NCBI RefSeq assembly: GCF_947507565.1
Contig: NC_089190.1
Location: 1,302,001 to 1,366,000 of the forward strand
DNA from: Oscarella lobularis
Taxonomy: Eukaryota > Porifera > Homoscleromorpha > Homosclerophorida > Oscarellidae
Reading direction: 5' to 3'
Length of the DNA: 64,000 nt
Part shown: positions 1-12,466 of the stretch, piece after piece
Position numbering within the stretch: the stretch's first letter is position 1
Layout: every line of letters begins with the position of its first letter
Program-made: the position numbers and the translations under genes
Notes under the pieces: model-generated
What the model saw: only the letters and a program-made list of their open reading frames with translations
What the model was told of the DNA's origin: nothing
Databases searched by the model: none

Positions 1-680
1 CAATGATCCGCCGCGTGACACGGTGACCAGAACTAGTTTAATTAATTTAACATATGTAAAAAATTTGCAGGTGTGGAGTCTAATAATAATAATCACTTCC
101 GCTGTGGTGTAAAAGTCTATCGACGATGGCGTCGAGCACTCTACGCCAAACTACGAAAATAGATTCAGAATTAGTTTACATTCTTTTCTGAAGCCGCCCT
201 GCCCCTGGGCTGGCCGGGTCAGAATGACTCACCGATTTGACCCGTACGAGCGTTTATAGATGCGAGTGCGTTCGATTCTGTTGCCAGTATGACTCGTTTC
301 GAGCTGTACGTCGATAGGTCGAAGCGTACGTGGCGAATTCGGCCCAGTTGGCTTGTTCTCCTGAGAAAAGGGAAAGGTGAGAAAGATTTTCGCGATTTTT
401 TACCTCGTCTACCAGTCGAACTGTCCCGCTTGGTCTTCGTAGAGGCTCGCGACAGGTGCCGCTAAACTGATCACGAGTATTTTCCATAGAAAGACTTCCA
501 TTCTGCGGAAGATCAATTCGAAAAGCAAATCTCGATCCTACGCAGAATCCATACCGTCGATTCGGCACCAGATCGGTCTAATATCGACGGATTATCAAAA
601 TCGGCAACAGCGGCCGATAACATCCGGGACGGAAGTGCCCCGTATATTTTTGTGTTCCGCTGTTCGCTTACGGGCGAAAA
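1..680. other. Upstream region of the forkhead gene
   Basis: No coding region could be supported here. Short open frames on both strands show no family motif and no coherent splice sites. The stretch next to 681 is presumably the 5' UTR and promoter of the FoxJ2/3 gene. No clear TATA box was recognised. Confidence 0.4.
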
Positions 681-2543
681 ATGACTACGACGCAAGGAGA
701 CGACACACTAAACAGCAGCCTGACGGCAATGGACTGGCTTCACAAAGGAGCGATGCCCAGCGCCGCCGCCGACGGAAAATCGCAATCGACGCTCAAAGTC
801 GAGTCGTCGACGCAGGAACCGTCGCCGATTCGCACGACGGCGATGCGCAAGCCGCCGGAACCGATCGATCCTCACGCGACGATCGCTCAAATCGACATCG
901 AACGCTACCAAGACGGCAAACCTCCCTTCTCCTACGCGATGCTCATTACGTATGCGATCAACAGCAACGCCGGTCGAAAAATGACGCTCAGCGAGATCTA
1001 CGCGTGGATATGCGACAAGTTTCCTTTCTATAAGGACGCTGGAAACGGTTGGAAAGTAAGTCGACGCTTTTTTTTTTCGTTTCGTCGTTTCAGCGAGACT
1101 CTGGCCGTAGAACTCGATTCGGCACAATTTGTCGTTGAATAAGTGCTTCGTTAAGATACCTCGACCGAAGGACGATCCCGGAAAGGTGAGCGTTTGCGCG
1201 TCTTCTCCCCGCGGGGGCCCCCACCTCTCGTTTCGTACGCATTCAGGGATCGTACTGGAGCATCGAAGTGCATCCGGGCGACGATCTATCGCCGTCGCGA
1301 CAACGCCGACGAAAGCCCAACGATCGGGTAGGTTCTCGGGAGGGTGGGGGGGCCCCCGGCGGGGGCACCGCCTCATTCCATCCTTTCCGCCGCCCCTCCA
1401 ATGATGTATTCCACGTAGCTCTCGCCGACGCCCTATAGCCCGCACGCCTCCGTCGGCTCGCCGGCGATTCCCGGATCACCGACACTTGCCGCTATAAACG
1501 CTCACGGATCGCCGTCGAATAGTTATCGCAGGGACATGGGAAACGGTTACGTCGGCGGCGGCGAATCGTCGTTGGCAACGGCTAGTGCAAGCGAAAGATC
1601 CAAGCAGGGATCGTCGACGTCATTCATGGAAAGCGCCGTTTTCGAGGATCTGAGTGCCTCCTTCAAGGCTCTTTATAAGACCGTCTTCGAGTCGAATCAA
1701 CGCGCTAATCCGGCGGCGACGAATAGCGGCGGCGCGTCGACGGGGAATCCTTTCGGCGACGTGCACTTCGCTGCGCCTCCGCCGCTGGCTTACGATCCCG
1801 TCGCTATGTCGGGTGGACTCCAGCCGCCACCGCCGCCACCGCTGACCATGCAACCGCCCGCGCCGGCATCGTCTCAGCTCGTCGGACGCTCGCCGCAGTA
1901 TCTCCAACACGAAATGCGCTCGTTTATGGACAGTTTCACCGACGCGGCGTCGAGCGGCAATTGGGACGGCGTCGACGTCGTTCAATTTCAACGACTCATG
2001 GACGAGCTGCGCGACGAGGGCGGTCACTACGGCATCGATTTGTCGCAGTATCAAGATCTCGCCATGTCGTTCAACCAGTTCTGCCTTCAACAGGGTTTGG
2101 CGGCGCGAAGCAGTTGCTCATCGACGCTCACCAGTCCTTCAGTGTCGGTGAATCTTCAACCGCCGCCGTCGGTGGCGTCGTCGACGCTGGGAAACAGCTC
2201 GTCGTCGCTTTTGAGTCATTCGTCGCCGACGCAGCCGACTCATCATCCACATCACCATCATCCGCATTCGCATCATCATCATCATCATCATCATCAATCG
2301 CGTTCGCCGAGTCGAAGTCCCATCCCGATGGCGCGATCACCGCAGCCTCACGTTCCCGTTCCTGGTCACTCGTACTGCGGTCAGATACCCGGGCAGCCGT
2401 TGACGCACTATCACGCGGCGTCGGGGAACAGCTTGAGCAGCAATAGCGTCGGCGACGCGTCGCCGCTTCGCATTCAGTCGGCCGCGTCGGATCTTCTCGA
2501 CGACGAGGTCGTCGACGACTTTGATTGGTCGACGATAATGTAA
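681..2543 (+). CDS. FOXJ2/3: Forkhead transcription factor, FoxJ2/3 type
   Basis: Nuclear DNA-binding transcription factor. Four exons join in phase: 681-1055, 1111-1185, 1247-1327 and 1419-2543, giving about 551 residues. The winged-helix domain spans exons 1-3, roughly residues 75-165. It starts with [16 protein letters not shown], continues with [20 protein letters not shown], then [12 protein letters not shown] from exon 2 and GSYWSIE from exon 3. The helix-3 sequence and the 'YKDAGNGWK' stretch match vertebrate FOXJ2/FOXJ3 better than FOXJ1 (family knowledge). The C-terminal half is rich in Ser, Pro and Gln, with a histidine-rich run near 2240-2300. A conserved-looking segment ([18 protein letters not shown]) lies around 1630-1690. 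Introns are 55-91 bp. The start is the first ATG in frame before the domain. Confidence 0.9.
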
Positions 2544-2915
2544 GTAAGTGAATAGGGTTTGGAGGTCGTTGTTATACTAAGTAGGTAGACTACTACTACT
2601 TGCATTTGCGTTTTTCCTTTTTTTTCTCTTTGTACAGTCTGTTGTGTTTGCTTGGTACTTGTAGCAGGCTCTCAATGACAGTTTTCTCTGCAAAGCTGTA
2701 GTTACAGTTTTAGTCTCTGAACGATGTTTAAAACAAATGTACTGGCTTTTTTTTGTCTCGTTACGCGCGAGAATCTTTACCTACGAGTATTCTTATCAGT
2801 TGCCTAGCGGTCTGCTAAAATTCATGAACGTGTGACTTATAAACCGTACGCGCTAACGGTCCACCTCAACCATATAGATAAATAGAAAGAAACGAACCTT
2901 GCTTAGTCGAGTTAC
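2544..2915. other. Intergenic region between convergent 3' ends
   Basis: This AT-richer stretch lies between the stop of the forkhead gene and the stop of the C1q gene on the other strand. It presumably holds both 3' UTRs. No ORF, RNA gene or repeat was seen. Confidence 0.5.
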
Positions 2916-5030
2916 TTACGCTCCTATCAGTATGCCGGAAAACGAGCTGAATTTCACCACGGTCACCGCTTGACTATACGTGTTTTCCACGTGAAGCGAG
3001 ACGAATTGCTCTTTCTATTGGTGAGAGTAGTTTGTACAATTCCGCTCCTTCAACAAATACTCACTTCTAAGTACAGCAGCCCACTGGCTGTAAGACTCAT
3101 CAGGGGTACATCTGTCGACACTGACTGAAAGGCAGCGACGCGTCTAGAATCCTTCCGTAGTCATCACATCCAACGAATCGCCTTATAAGTTAAGACTCAC
3201 CCATTTCGCTTGCACTGGCCATTGATGCAAATAATGATTCGAATCATTTTGCCTAAATTTGCGTCCAATAGCTCGCTCGTCGGTTTCTCGTGATGTCGTT
3301 GCCGTCTGGTTGTTGTATTCAGGTGCACCGTCGCCGACACTTCGTAGATCCCCGCTACGGACGCGTAAAAATGTCCGTTTCGAAACGCGCCACCGCGCGA
3401 AAACAGCCCTAATTTATCCTAGACACGCACGACGTATATTCTCAAAAACACACAAAATTTCTATCCGACTCACTGTACTAAAATTGCTAATCGATACAAC
3501 GTTGCGTCGAGGTACCACAATGTTGGTCGTCACCTGGGCATGGAATCCGGCTAGAACACGATTGACGGCACGAACAATCTAGACAGGCTAATATTCAATT
3601 GGCGTTCGGCGGCGTTTGGCAAACCGGTCTTACAGTAGGATCGTCCGGACTCTGTCAAGACAAATGAATTCGGTTATGTTATGGAATTAATTAGTATGAC
3701 AAATGGTGCGCACCGTCGGTTCTTCGTCAGTGGTGAACCCAACACCCTGTATTAAGAGACACACTTCATAATAGACAATAAAGAAGGCGCCAGGCACGGA
3801 AGCTGACCGGTGGTCCCGGTGGTCCCGGCGGTCCTTGATGACCTCGTGGTCCCTGCGCTCGGGAGAGAAAGCAAACATAATATATTAATCAGACGTGCAG
3901 ACGACGAGGTTTGGATAATGAAGCAGATCCGGACGCAACTCATTCTCGGGGGAGACTAATTCACTTAGATATGACGCTCGAAACACGCTGGGGACGGTGC
4001 CAATACGGTTCCCACAACTGGAGGCGAGAGCCTATATCGTACCCTCGGTCCTTGAGGTCCAACGCTTCCGTTTATCTACAAGAGATATATACACGTGTGA
4101 GGATTCGCTGCCAGACAGTGTGCATCATCTATTACGGGAATGCTGAGCGAGCCTTTATCATTACCCGCCTATTAGACAATAAATAATTAGAGAGGCGTCA
4201 TATATCAATCTTTATTAGTTAAAATAAGTGTTCGCATGTCGTAACTCTTCCTTACCTTACACTTGGGCTCTGCGCCTACACAGGCTAAAAAAGAATATCG
4301 ATTTTTTTTCGCTGGCACAGTGGTGGTGGTCGACCGTACTCGTGTTGAACATGATCGTCACTATTCGCCGAATGCCTTGCTCCGTCACGCCCGGTCCGGG
4401 CGGACCCGGCGGACCCTATAAATAGAAAGCGACCGAATTGTGAGACGGTACAGTAATTTTCTAATTCGATCTCGCCTATCTCGAACGGAGATCGGTCGAG
4501 AATTCGCGCACGGGAGTCAATGGGAGATATTTTTTTTTTCGTCGGGCTCTCGCGCGGAGGTGGGGGCTCCATGGCGATCGAGAGACCCTCACTGACCGAG
4601 CCGCAAGGCGTGCAAGAAGTCGGTTCCGTTTCCTTTGCCTTTCCCCGCTTCTGCTCTTTTTGCCATTTTTGCCACATTTCGAAGAACTGCTGAAAATTCC
4701 CATCGACGTTCGACTAGACACGCGAAACAAAAGAAGCTGTCAAAAAGGGCGGAGGAAATCCTCGCGCACGACGAGAACTGGCTATAAGCGGATCGAAGCC
4801 GTTAAAAATCTACTGTCGAATGACATAGGCGGCGACAGCGTGAGGAGGAGGCAGCTTCGATCTAACGCCTGCTCTGCACTTGCGTCGCGGCGCCCCGTGA
4901 TTATACGTCGACCGCTAAACGACGTTCTCGAAACGCACTCTTGCTCGTCACTTACGGAGTTTTCGGCCGCCTGTAGAATCGGAACGACGAGAAGAAGAAT
5001 TGCGGCAATACGATGCATCGTCGTCGTCAT
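2916..5030 (-). CDS. Secreted collagen-like protein with C-terminal C1q domain
   Basis: Multi-exon gene read right to left. Exon 1 (5030-4956) encodes a signal peptide (MTTTMHRIAAILLLVVPILQ) and ends at a GTAAGT donor. A later exon near 4700-4610 encodes a charged helix followed by a CTPC motif. Small exons near 4413, 4060 and 3850 encode Gly-X-Y triplets (GPPGPPGPG, GPQGPR, GPRGHQGPPGPPGPP). The last four exons form a C1q-like domain: AGFHAQV near 3560, then NGHFYASVAGIYEVSATVHL near 3340, SLTASGLLYLE near 3080, and the terminal FSSFSGILIGA just before the stop at 2916-2918. The C1q exons join in phase. The middle collagen exons are less certain, and an 18-nt microexon near 3650 is possible. 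Likely extracellular and trimeric, like C1QTNF or short-chain collagens. It could serve matrix or recognition roles. Confidence 0.75.
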
Positions 5031-5762
5031 TTGAATGCTAATACGTTTGGAGAAGGGTGCCGTCTAACACGAGAAGCTCGAGCGAGGTCCGGTAGAGGCG
5101 CCTGTCCTTTTATAGGAGCGACTGAGAGTTCCCCGCAAGACTGCGCACATTCATTGCAGGTGGGCCGCAGGCCTACGTACCAATCGATCAGATAAAACTA
5201 ATTTGCAGCGATAGCGAAAACAGGAATATCAATTGCGGGCGAGGGGGGAGGGCGGAGACGGCTTTGTTTGTTGATTCGAACGAAAGACTAGTCGATAATC
5301 GTTTCGAGTGGCGTCGCTCGAGCGCTCAGTGCTCCAATGTGGTCGATTTTGCGGTGAGCGTGGGAGAACAGCGTCACGTGCACGACACGAGCTCCGAACT
5401 CCCGGGCTCTCAGCGAGCGATCGTCTAGACGCGCAGAACACGACGACAGCTCGAAAACAGATCATGTGACTCGTCTCCCGCCGTAGCATTCCTTACCCCC
5501 CGACTCAGTGACACGATCATAAGGATTCGAACTATAGATGCCATTGCACGTTGAGTAGGTCTCGTGTGTCGGCAGATAAGCTCGGTTCCCTGGTGAAACC
5601 CTGCACCCCTACTAAGCGACTGCAGTTCGAGGATAAACTTCGGGTGGCAGGGAGGAGGGACAAGGGAATAAATCAAGAAGCTCCACCTCCTAGTAATAAT
5701 TAGAAACTAAACAAAAGGAAGCAAAATATGAGATCGCTATGTCATTCGAGACGCGGTATAGT
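5031..5762. other. Intergenic region; upstream of C1q gene
   Basis: This lies between the start of the C1q gene (minus, 5030) and the stop of ZC3H15 (minus, 5763). It should hold the C1q gene promoter and the ZC3H15 3' UTR. Open frames here lack splice coherence and motifs, so no gene is called. Confidence 0.4.
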
Positions 5763-7655
5763 CTATCCCACATCGCTGTCGTCGCTGTTCTCGTCGTCAT
5801 CGTCTTCGTCCAAGTCGAAATCGGCTTCCGAAGCGAAGAGAGACGCGTCGATTTCGATGCCGTCGATTTCGAGAACGCCGTCGGCGAAGACGGAACGACT
5901 CGCCATCTCGTCGAGCGCGGGAAGCGAAAATTCCATCTCGGTGAGATCTCTCTCATCCTGCGTGCGAAAAACCGGGCGCGAGTCAACACGCGACGTCCCG
6001 CGTGCGTTCGGTCAAATAATGCGCGCGTCGCGGGGGTGCGCACCGCGCGCGCGTCACCGTCTACTTTTTCTCCCCTCGGGGGTTATTACGTCTCTTACCC
6101 TCTCGTCATCGCTGTCTTCTTTACGGTAATAGATGACGTCGTCGTCGCCGTCCGTCTCGCCCTCGTCGACCAATTCCGGATTGAAGGCGAACACTTCGCG
6201 ACCGCTCACGCCGAACATTCGTCCCTGTTTGAAATCCATTTTCTTTTTGGCGAGAATCTTCGCCGCCTTCTGCTTCTTCTCTGACATCTGCGCCCCACAA
6301 TAGATCTTCTTCCCTGTATATAATACTATTGACTAAACCTTTCTCTTCTTCCAGTCGACGAACGATTGGAGAGTGACTGGAGTCAGCTTCGCCTTTGCAG
6401 ACAACTTGGCTCTCTGCGCTCGGCAACAGATATAATTGATTATTAATTAATAAACTCAAGCGTTCTCTTAGCCCGTTTACACTAGAGACTTTCCAAGCTC
6501 AACCCCGTACTTATAGCTTTATTACGCGTAGTCCCCAGTGTAAACGGATTACCGTACCTCTTCTTCGATCAACTCCTCGAGCGATATTTCTTCCCGAGCC
6601 TGTTCGTCCATTGCCTTCTTTTCGCGTTTTAGCACAAAACCCGGCGGCAGAGCATGCCGATAAATACACTTGTCTCCATTCGGGCAATTCCAAAACCATC
6701 CATAAAGACCTACACAGGAAAAACCAAGGCTATTATGCTAAGTCGTCAAAAATGAAATGATTACCTTTTTCTACGGCGTCCAAAAAGTATTTACAAATCT
6801 AAAACGATTATTTATTGAACCGAAGGAGAAGTTACGTATCCGATATCAATACTATTTCCGTTCGAGTCGGTTGGCCTTTGCCGTGTTTTCTCTCGACGAC
6901 TTCTTCTAGTTTCGCCTGATCCCACGTGTCCATGGTATCGCTTTCCAGCTCATCGTCGCGCCTATCAATGTACAGACTCCGCTTCTCCGCCTTTCGCTCT
7001 TGAGTGAGATCGTGCGAGAACTTGCACTTGTCGCCTTTCGTGCACGTTCCTTGTTTGAAAAACGCGCACAACACCGACTTGGGATCGGCACCTGATTGGG
7101 GGAGAGATCGCTCTTGTAACGAAAATAACTATAATATAATCAATAACCTTTTGACACACTCTGAGATGGCCGGAACAGAGAATTTATCTCATCCAGCTCT
7201 TTTCTTGCAGCCGATTTTTTGGCCTACATTATCATTTATTTAATTAATTATTTAATTAATCAAAGGTCTCCACCTTTGCTTCGGCCTTCTCCTGTTCGAT
7301 CTATAGACGAGTAATCAAATTGTGTTTTTTTTTCTAGTCTCATTTTTTGGCGCGAACCTTTTGTGCGCTTTTGTTTCCATATTTTATCTAAACTTTGTCG
7401 TTTCGTACGAGCCGAGTTTCATTTGTCGAACGAGTACCTGATGCGTTACGCTTTTTACGAACTGTTGCTGCTTTCTGCCTTTCTTGTTTTTCAATCCGAA
7501 AGTCTTGTCCTGTCGTGACACCCCGAAAGGGGGCGCCTCACGAATCGACGAAGCGAATCGAAAGTGCGTCTTACTTCTATGACCTTTTCCTTTTGCTTTT
7601 CTACCGTCTTTTTGCTCGGTTCCGACTTCTTTCCCGACGGTTTCTTCGGCGGCAT
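5763..7655 (-). CDS. ZC3H15: CCCH zinc finger protein ZC3H15 (DRG family regulatory protein 1)
   Basis: Cytoplasmic partner that stabilises the translational GTPase DRG1 (family knowledge). The gene has about nine short exons. Exon 1 (7655-7575) reads [10 protein letters not shown] and exon 2 (7509-7438) reads [19 protein letters not shown], both hallmarks of the family N terminus. The exon below 7092 carries the first CCCH finger ([19 protein letters not shown]). A second CCCH finger near 6660 reads [15 protein letters not shown]. The C-terminal exons hold [26 protein letters not shown] and a final acidic tail before the stop at 5763-5765. Exon order, phases and length (about 400 residues) agree with animal orthologues. 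The gene is divergent from AP2M1 across about 240 bp. Confidence 0.93.
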
Positions 7656-7893
7656 GGATGCGATCCGGGCGTTTTACATCACGTGTCATAGCCTTCCAAA
7701 CAAAAATATTCAGAGGCGAGAAAGCTAACAGAAGGTATCACATGAAAATGAAAATCTTAACATTTCTTGGATTAATTTAATACGTGTAGTAGACAACCCG
7801 GTGTATCCGGGAACCCCTGCACATACCTCTTTTAGAAACCGTTGACCCCTTGTTTTTCTCCTCACTACAAAAGCCGAGGCGCTCTGGGCGAGC
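7656..7893. promoter_or_regulatory. Shared divergent promoter region of ZC3H15 and AP2M1
   Basis: Only 238 bp separate the start codons of the two head-to-head genes, so one bidirectional promoter is likely. No TATA box was recognised. This is inference from layout. Confidence 0.5.
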
Positions 7894-8758
7894 ATGATCG
7901 GTGGCATATTCATCTACAATCACAAAGGCGAAGCGCTAATCTCGCGCGTCTTTCGCGACAACGTCGGGTAAGGAGAGAGGGAGGGGAGGGGACCCCTCAC
8001 CGTCTTACACCCAACGAACGACGGAAAAAGCTTCCCAGTCGCAAACATTTAGCTGCACTAGCTCGCATCGTTCGATCTCGCGCGCGAAGTGGCGGGGCCC
8101 CTTTCGGGGAACCCGATTCTCACCGCTCCCGGAATCTCTCTCGCAGGCGAAGCGCACTGGACGCCTTTCGCGTCAGCGTCATTCACGCTCGCCAGCAAGT
8201 GCGCTCGCCGGTGACGAACATCGCGCGAACGAGTTTCTTTCACGTTCGACGCGGATCGCTGTGGATCGCCGCCGTGACGAAGCAGAACGTCAACGCGGCG
8301 CTCGTCTTCGAGTTTCTCGGCAAATTCGTCGCAATTCTTCAGACCTATTTCACCGCTCTGACCGAGGAGAGCATCAAGAACAATTTCGTTCTCATCTACG
8401 AACTCGTGGACGGTGAGAAGAGAGAAAAAATGCAAAATTGAATAATTAATTAATTTTAATTATAATTTTCTTCTATAGAGATTCTCGACTTTGGGTATCC
8501 CCAGCGAACGGAGACGAGCGCTCTCAAGGCCGTCATCACTCAACAGGGAATCAAATCTGCTGTAATTAATAATCTAATTCTTGCACCGTTGCCGTGACGT
8601 CGTTGCCATAGACTCAGGAAGAGCAGAAGCAGATAACGAGTCAAGTGACCGGGCACATCGGCTGGCGACGAGAAGGAATAAAATATAGGAAGAATGAATT
8701 GTTTCTCGACGTACTGGAGTCCGTCAATCTTCTCATGTCGCCTCAAGGTCATTTAGAA

Positions 8759-8790
<32 letters not shown>

Positions 8791-9842
8791 ACTTCTCCTT
8801 TTAAAATATTTTCTGTTTTGTCTAGGCCAAGTTTTGAGTGCTCACGTTAGCGGTCGCATCGTCATGAAGAGCTATCTCTCCGGCATGCCTGAGTGCAAGT
8901 TCGGCATGAACGACAAGTTGATGGTCGAAAAGAACGCCAAGCCGTCGACGCAAGAAGCGGCGAGCATGGACTCGTATCAAGCAAGAAAGTATAAGACAAT
9001 ATATAAAATATCCACGGTTGCCTCATTTTTTCTTTCTCTGTGTCCCAGGACTGGTCGATCGAGTGGAATCGCTATCGACGACTGCACGTTTCACCAGTGC
9101 GTCAAACTTAGCAAGTTCGAAAGCGAGCGCAGCATTAGTTTTATCCCTCCTGACGGCGAATTTGAATTAATGAAGTAGGTTATTCAAAATTTGAAAATTT
9201 TGTTGTATTCTAACGAGAGGCTTCGTGTTCTTGCTTTTAGGTATAGGACGACTAGTGACATAAGCTTACCGTTTCGAATCATACCGCTCATTCGCGAAGT
9301 CGCTCGAACGAAATTGGAGGTGAAAGTCGTTTTGAAGTCGAACTACAAGCCGACCATATTTGGTCAGAAAATCGAGGTGCGGCTGAACGGGGGGGATTAG
9401 TGATAGGGATTTGGAGATTGTTCTCGTTTCAGGTTCGCGTTCCCACGCCCAGAAATACGTCTGGAGTTTCGCTTCTGTGCCAGAAGGGACGGGCAAAGTT
9501 CAAGGCATCAGATAACGCTATTGTGTGGAAGTGAGTCTCCCTTTCCCTTGACTCCAGCCTCTGTGACCTGTTATTCTCTTCAGAATAAAACGCATGTCAG
9601 GCATGAGGGATACGCAACTGAGCGCCGAAGTCGATCTATTGCCGTCCAGTTCGTCGGAGCGCGCCTCGCAGAGTGCCAAAGCTCCTATATCGATGAATTT
9701 CGAAGTTCCATTTGCCTGCTCCGGTCTCAAGGTGCGCTATCTCAAGGTGTTCGAGCCCAAGTTGAACTACAGCGATCACGACACGGTGAAATGGGTGAGA
9801 TACATTGGCAAGAGCGGACTGTACGAAACGCGTTGCGCTTAA
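7894..9842 (+). CDS. AP2M1: AP-2 clathrin adaptor complex mu subunit
   Basis: Medium subunit of the AP-2 adaptor, which binds YxxPhi sorting signals and PIP2 during clathrin-mediated endocytosis. Nine exons join in phase: 7894-7967, 8147-8412, 8479-8561, 8612-8747, 8826-8988, 9049-9174, 9241-9376, 9433-9530 and 9584-9842. The protein starts [19 protein letters not shown] and ends with the conserved [15 protein letters not shown] plus one extra Ala. The N-terminal longin domain has [20 protein letters not shown]. The mu-homology domain has SIAIDDC-like and [16 protein letters not shown] motifs. About 435 residues, the family's usual length. The linker near 8970-9070 is slightly longer and more variable than in vertebrates. 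An AATAAA lies about 180 nt after the stop. Confidence 0.96.
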
Positions 9843-10020
9843 CTCTTTCGCGACGCGTGACAATGAGATTTGTGTCGTCGTCGTCGTCGCGTTGACAATA
9901 TAGTTCCCTTGTGCTGCACTTACCCCTCGACCGAACCTTTTTGTTATACCATATTTGTGTGAAGTGCCCGCCGTCCGCGGCGCTTTGCGTTCTTTTCAGC
10001 TGTTGCCGATTTTTTTGTGA

Positions 10021-10026
10021 AATAAA
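10021..10026 (+). terminator. AATAAA polyadenylation signal, likely AP2M1
   Basis: A canonical hexamer lies 179 nt after the AP2M1 stop, at a plausible 3' UTR distance. Usage is inferred. Confidence 0.4.
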
Positions 10027-10202
10027 GATGAACGAAAAAAAATTTTGAAACAGCGCTGTGCGCGTTTTCGAAATCTCTCTGATTTACCGTGCTTCACATT
10101 GCGGGGCTGTCTCTTCCTCGCTTCAGGCAGCCTTTCTTGCGAGCGACGGTTCTAGGGAGTACGCGTTGGCGTTCGTGGCTTTACGTGGGGATTTGTTAGG
10201 GC

Positions 10203-11760
10203 TTACAGGCAGTTTCCGCACCATTCGGCCGGGGGCAAAACTTTCCTGCACGTTTCTGTTCTCACTTTTCTTTCATATAAAATGCTGTGTCTTCATTTCT
10301 CACGTGGAGTAGCTCTGTAGGACTTACCTCGTAATTTGGTCATTGACTTTGTGCTGAACCATTTCGTGGACGTCGCGAAGGAACGAGTTCACTATGAGTG
10401 CTTCTCGACTTGAAAGTTGGTCTCGTCCTACGCAGAAATCTAACTACAGGCTGTAGACAGGCGGCGTCCAGTACTTTCAGTCATGCAGTCCAGAGCGTTC
10501 TTGACGAATTCGAGCTGTTCGCACTATTGGTGACATCTCAGCTCGCTATAAAGCATATTTTATTTGTTTTTCTCACTTTCGTCAGTTCAAGAGATCCGAA
10601 ATTCGTTCCGAGCAGCTCCTTTGCTTTGCCGAATGCTTCCTGCTCGCATTCGCGCAATTTTGCGTCTCTCACTCTACACAGACAGCACTCAAGACGACGT
10701 GCGAGATAACTGTCTGCCAACTTCTGCTTTTCATTCTTAATCTCTTTCGTGTTCTGCAAAAAAAACGTAAGCACTCAGCAAAAAAAATTGAGCCACCATA
10801 ATGCGTACAATTGTCCTTCTCTTTGAACGTCGAGGCCCGCTTAGTATGGGCCCCGCATGAGATCTACTCTTGCTACTCGGGTTCGACGGTTCTAAAGCGA
10901 CACGCAAAGAATCGTACAGTATTGCCTGCAATTTGCGTGCTCGTACCAACAGTCAGCGCCAGAGGCGAGGACTCGGACGCAATGGCATGAGCTGTAGGCC
11001 CCATTGAAAGACTATTGACCTGACTGTGTCCGTAAGCACAGCTAGGATAGCTAGGACAAGCCAGAAAGAAATTCGTAGTCTCTTTGAACCCACGTGCTCG
11101 TTCTCACCAGTAAGACGACGGGTAAGGAGCTGGCGCCGCTGGTCGACCGTAGGAATCGATGACCGCTCCGGCTTGAACTGGTTGCATTGCACAGTGAGAC
11201 TGCATTTCGAGTGCAAACGATAGCCCCAAGTCCGACGTCTCGGCGCCAGTGAAATGACTAAAATTGAACATGATCACATAGTCCGAGACCTTCGCTTTAG
11301 AAAACTTACTCTTCAGGCGTTGGAGGCAGGCAAAAGGGATTGCCATACTGGGCTTGAGCGGCTTGTGCAACTTGCCCTTCAAAGCCGGTGTATTCGATGC
11401 GATATAAATTTCCGTCTGGCGAGAAAAAAAACAAAATTAGACCTCGTTTTTTATCTGATGACGCGACATGCAGCTGTCGGAGAAGAAATAGGCCCGCCTC
11501 TGCATCACCAAGAAAGCCTGAGGTTCAATACTGTATTACGTTGACAAGTCAGTCGGCGCTCCGCGTTACTGTACACTCCGCGCACTTTCAGTTGGAACAG
11601 CGACGAGTCGCGGCGAGAGACGCACACGAAACGCGACCGCAACGTACGCTGACTCGCGAACTGGCGGAACTGCCACTGTCAGTCGAGTCCGCGGTGACTG
11701 GCGGCGTCCCAGTCGGCGTTCCAAGCACGATCTCGTTTACCTTCCATTTTTCGAGGCTAT
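10203..11760 (-). CDS. Unrecognised multi-exon gene, partly resolved
   Basis: I do not recognise this protein. Several minus-strand segments look like exons bounded by good splice sites. One near 11750-11650 is Ser/Thr/Pro rich (VLGTPTGTPPVTADS). One near 11405-11310 ends at GTAAGT. One near 11260-11105 ends at GTGAGA. One near 10760-10590 is a charged, coiled-coil-like helix (EIKNEKQKLADSYLARRLE). One near 10440-10330 contains LSSREALIVNSFLRDVHEMV and ends at GTAAGT. A TAA at 10203-10205 closes the frame. In the 11100-11410 exons two frames stay open at once and both give continuous protein, so the true frame is undecided. Boundaries and number of genes (one or two) are uncertain. The gene is convergent with AP2M1 and divergent from ALG3. 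Confidence 0.35.
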
Positions 11761-12466
11761 GCAGAATCGCAGACGCAGATAGCCTTGCACTGTGCAGTCG
11801 CAGTCGCAGATGCCAGAGGCAGACTGAAACTGCTTGCTCGTTCGAGTGTCAAGTCATTAGTCTACATAGTACTGTAGCAAGGTATCCGAGTCGTTATCGG
11901 CACCTTTATTATCAGTCTGATAGACATCTGTTTGTGATTACTGCGAAGAACAAAGGCGATGATATTCGACACAATCTCGCACGTGACTGCGATAGGCGTT
12001 CTCCACGCGTTCGAGTCATAATCTGCACTGCACTCGGTGGATTCGATGCAGGAGACTGCGCCCCGCTATGTAGCGGGGCGCACTACTTAGTCTTGCACGT
12101 GCATTCGATGAGGGGCGGGAATAATAGGAAACAAGATACGCGAATGTTTTGCAGCTGTTGTTTTGCGGTTGCACCACACAGTACACGTTTTAGCAGGTAT
12201 TATCGCGTAAAAGATCTGCATACGCTGTAAAAACCCCCAACAGTCTCGCAATCGTTTCGATGAGTCCGAGTCCGAGTCACGGCGATGACGGCGCCTCGCA
12301 CTCACGTGAGCTGGGCTACGTTTGCAGCTGACTCTCGTTTGCAGTCCAAATCTGCTGTCAGTCGTTGTCTTCAATGTGTTCCAAATGAAAACATCTGTAA
12401 CAGCCGTGGGGCGGGGTGGCGGGAAAATGTGCACGGGCAACTAACGCTAACGCACGTTCGGTAAAC
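11761..12466. other. Region between unrecognised gene and ALG3
   Basis: No gene could be supported. Minus-strand open frames near 12090-12440 lack motifs and convincing splice sites, though a first exon of the unrecognised minus gene could lie here. The right end should hold the ALG3 promoter. A short perfect inverted repeat around 12062-12078 (GCCCCGCTA facing TAGCGGGGC) can form a hairpin. Confidence 0.35.

Noticed and set aside
708-1445. Long minus-strand open frame opposite the forkhead gene
   Set aside because: It is a shadow of GC-rich coding exons and introns. It lacks motifs, while the plus strand gives a clean forkhead domain.
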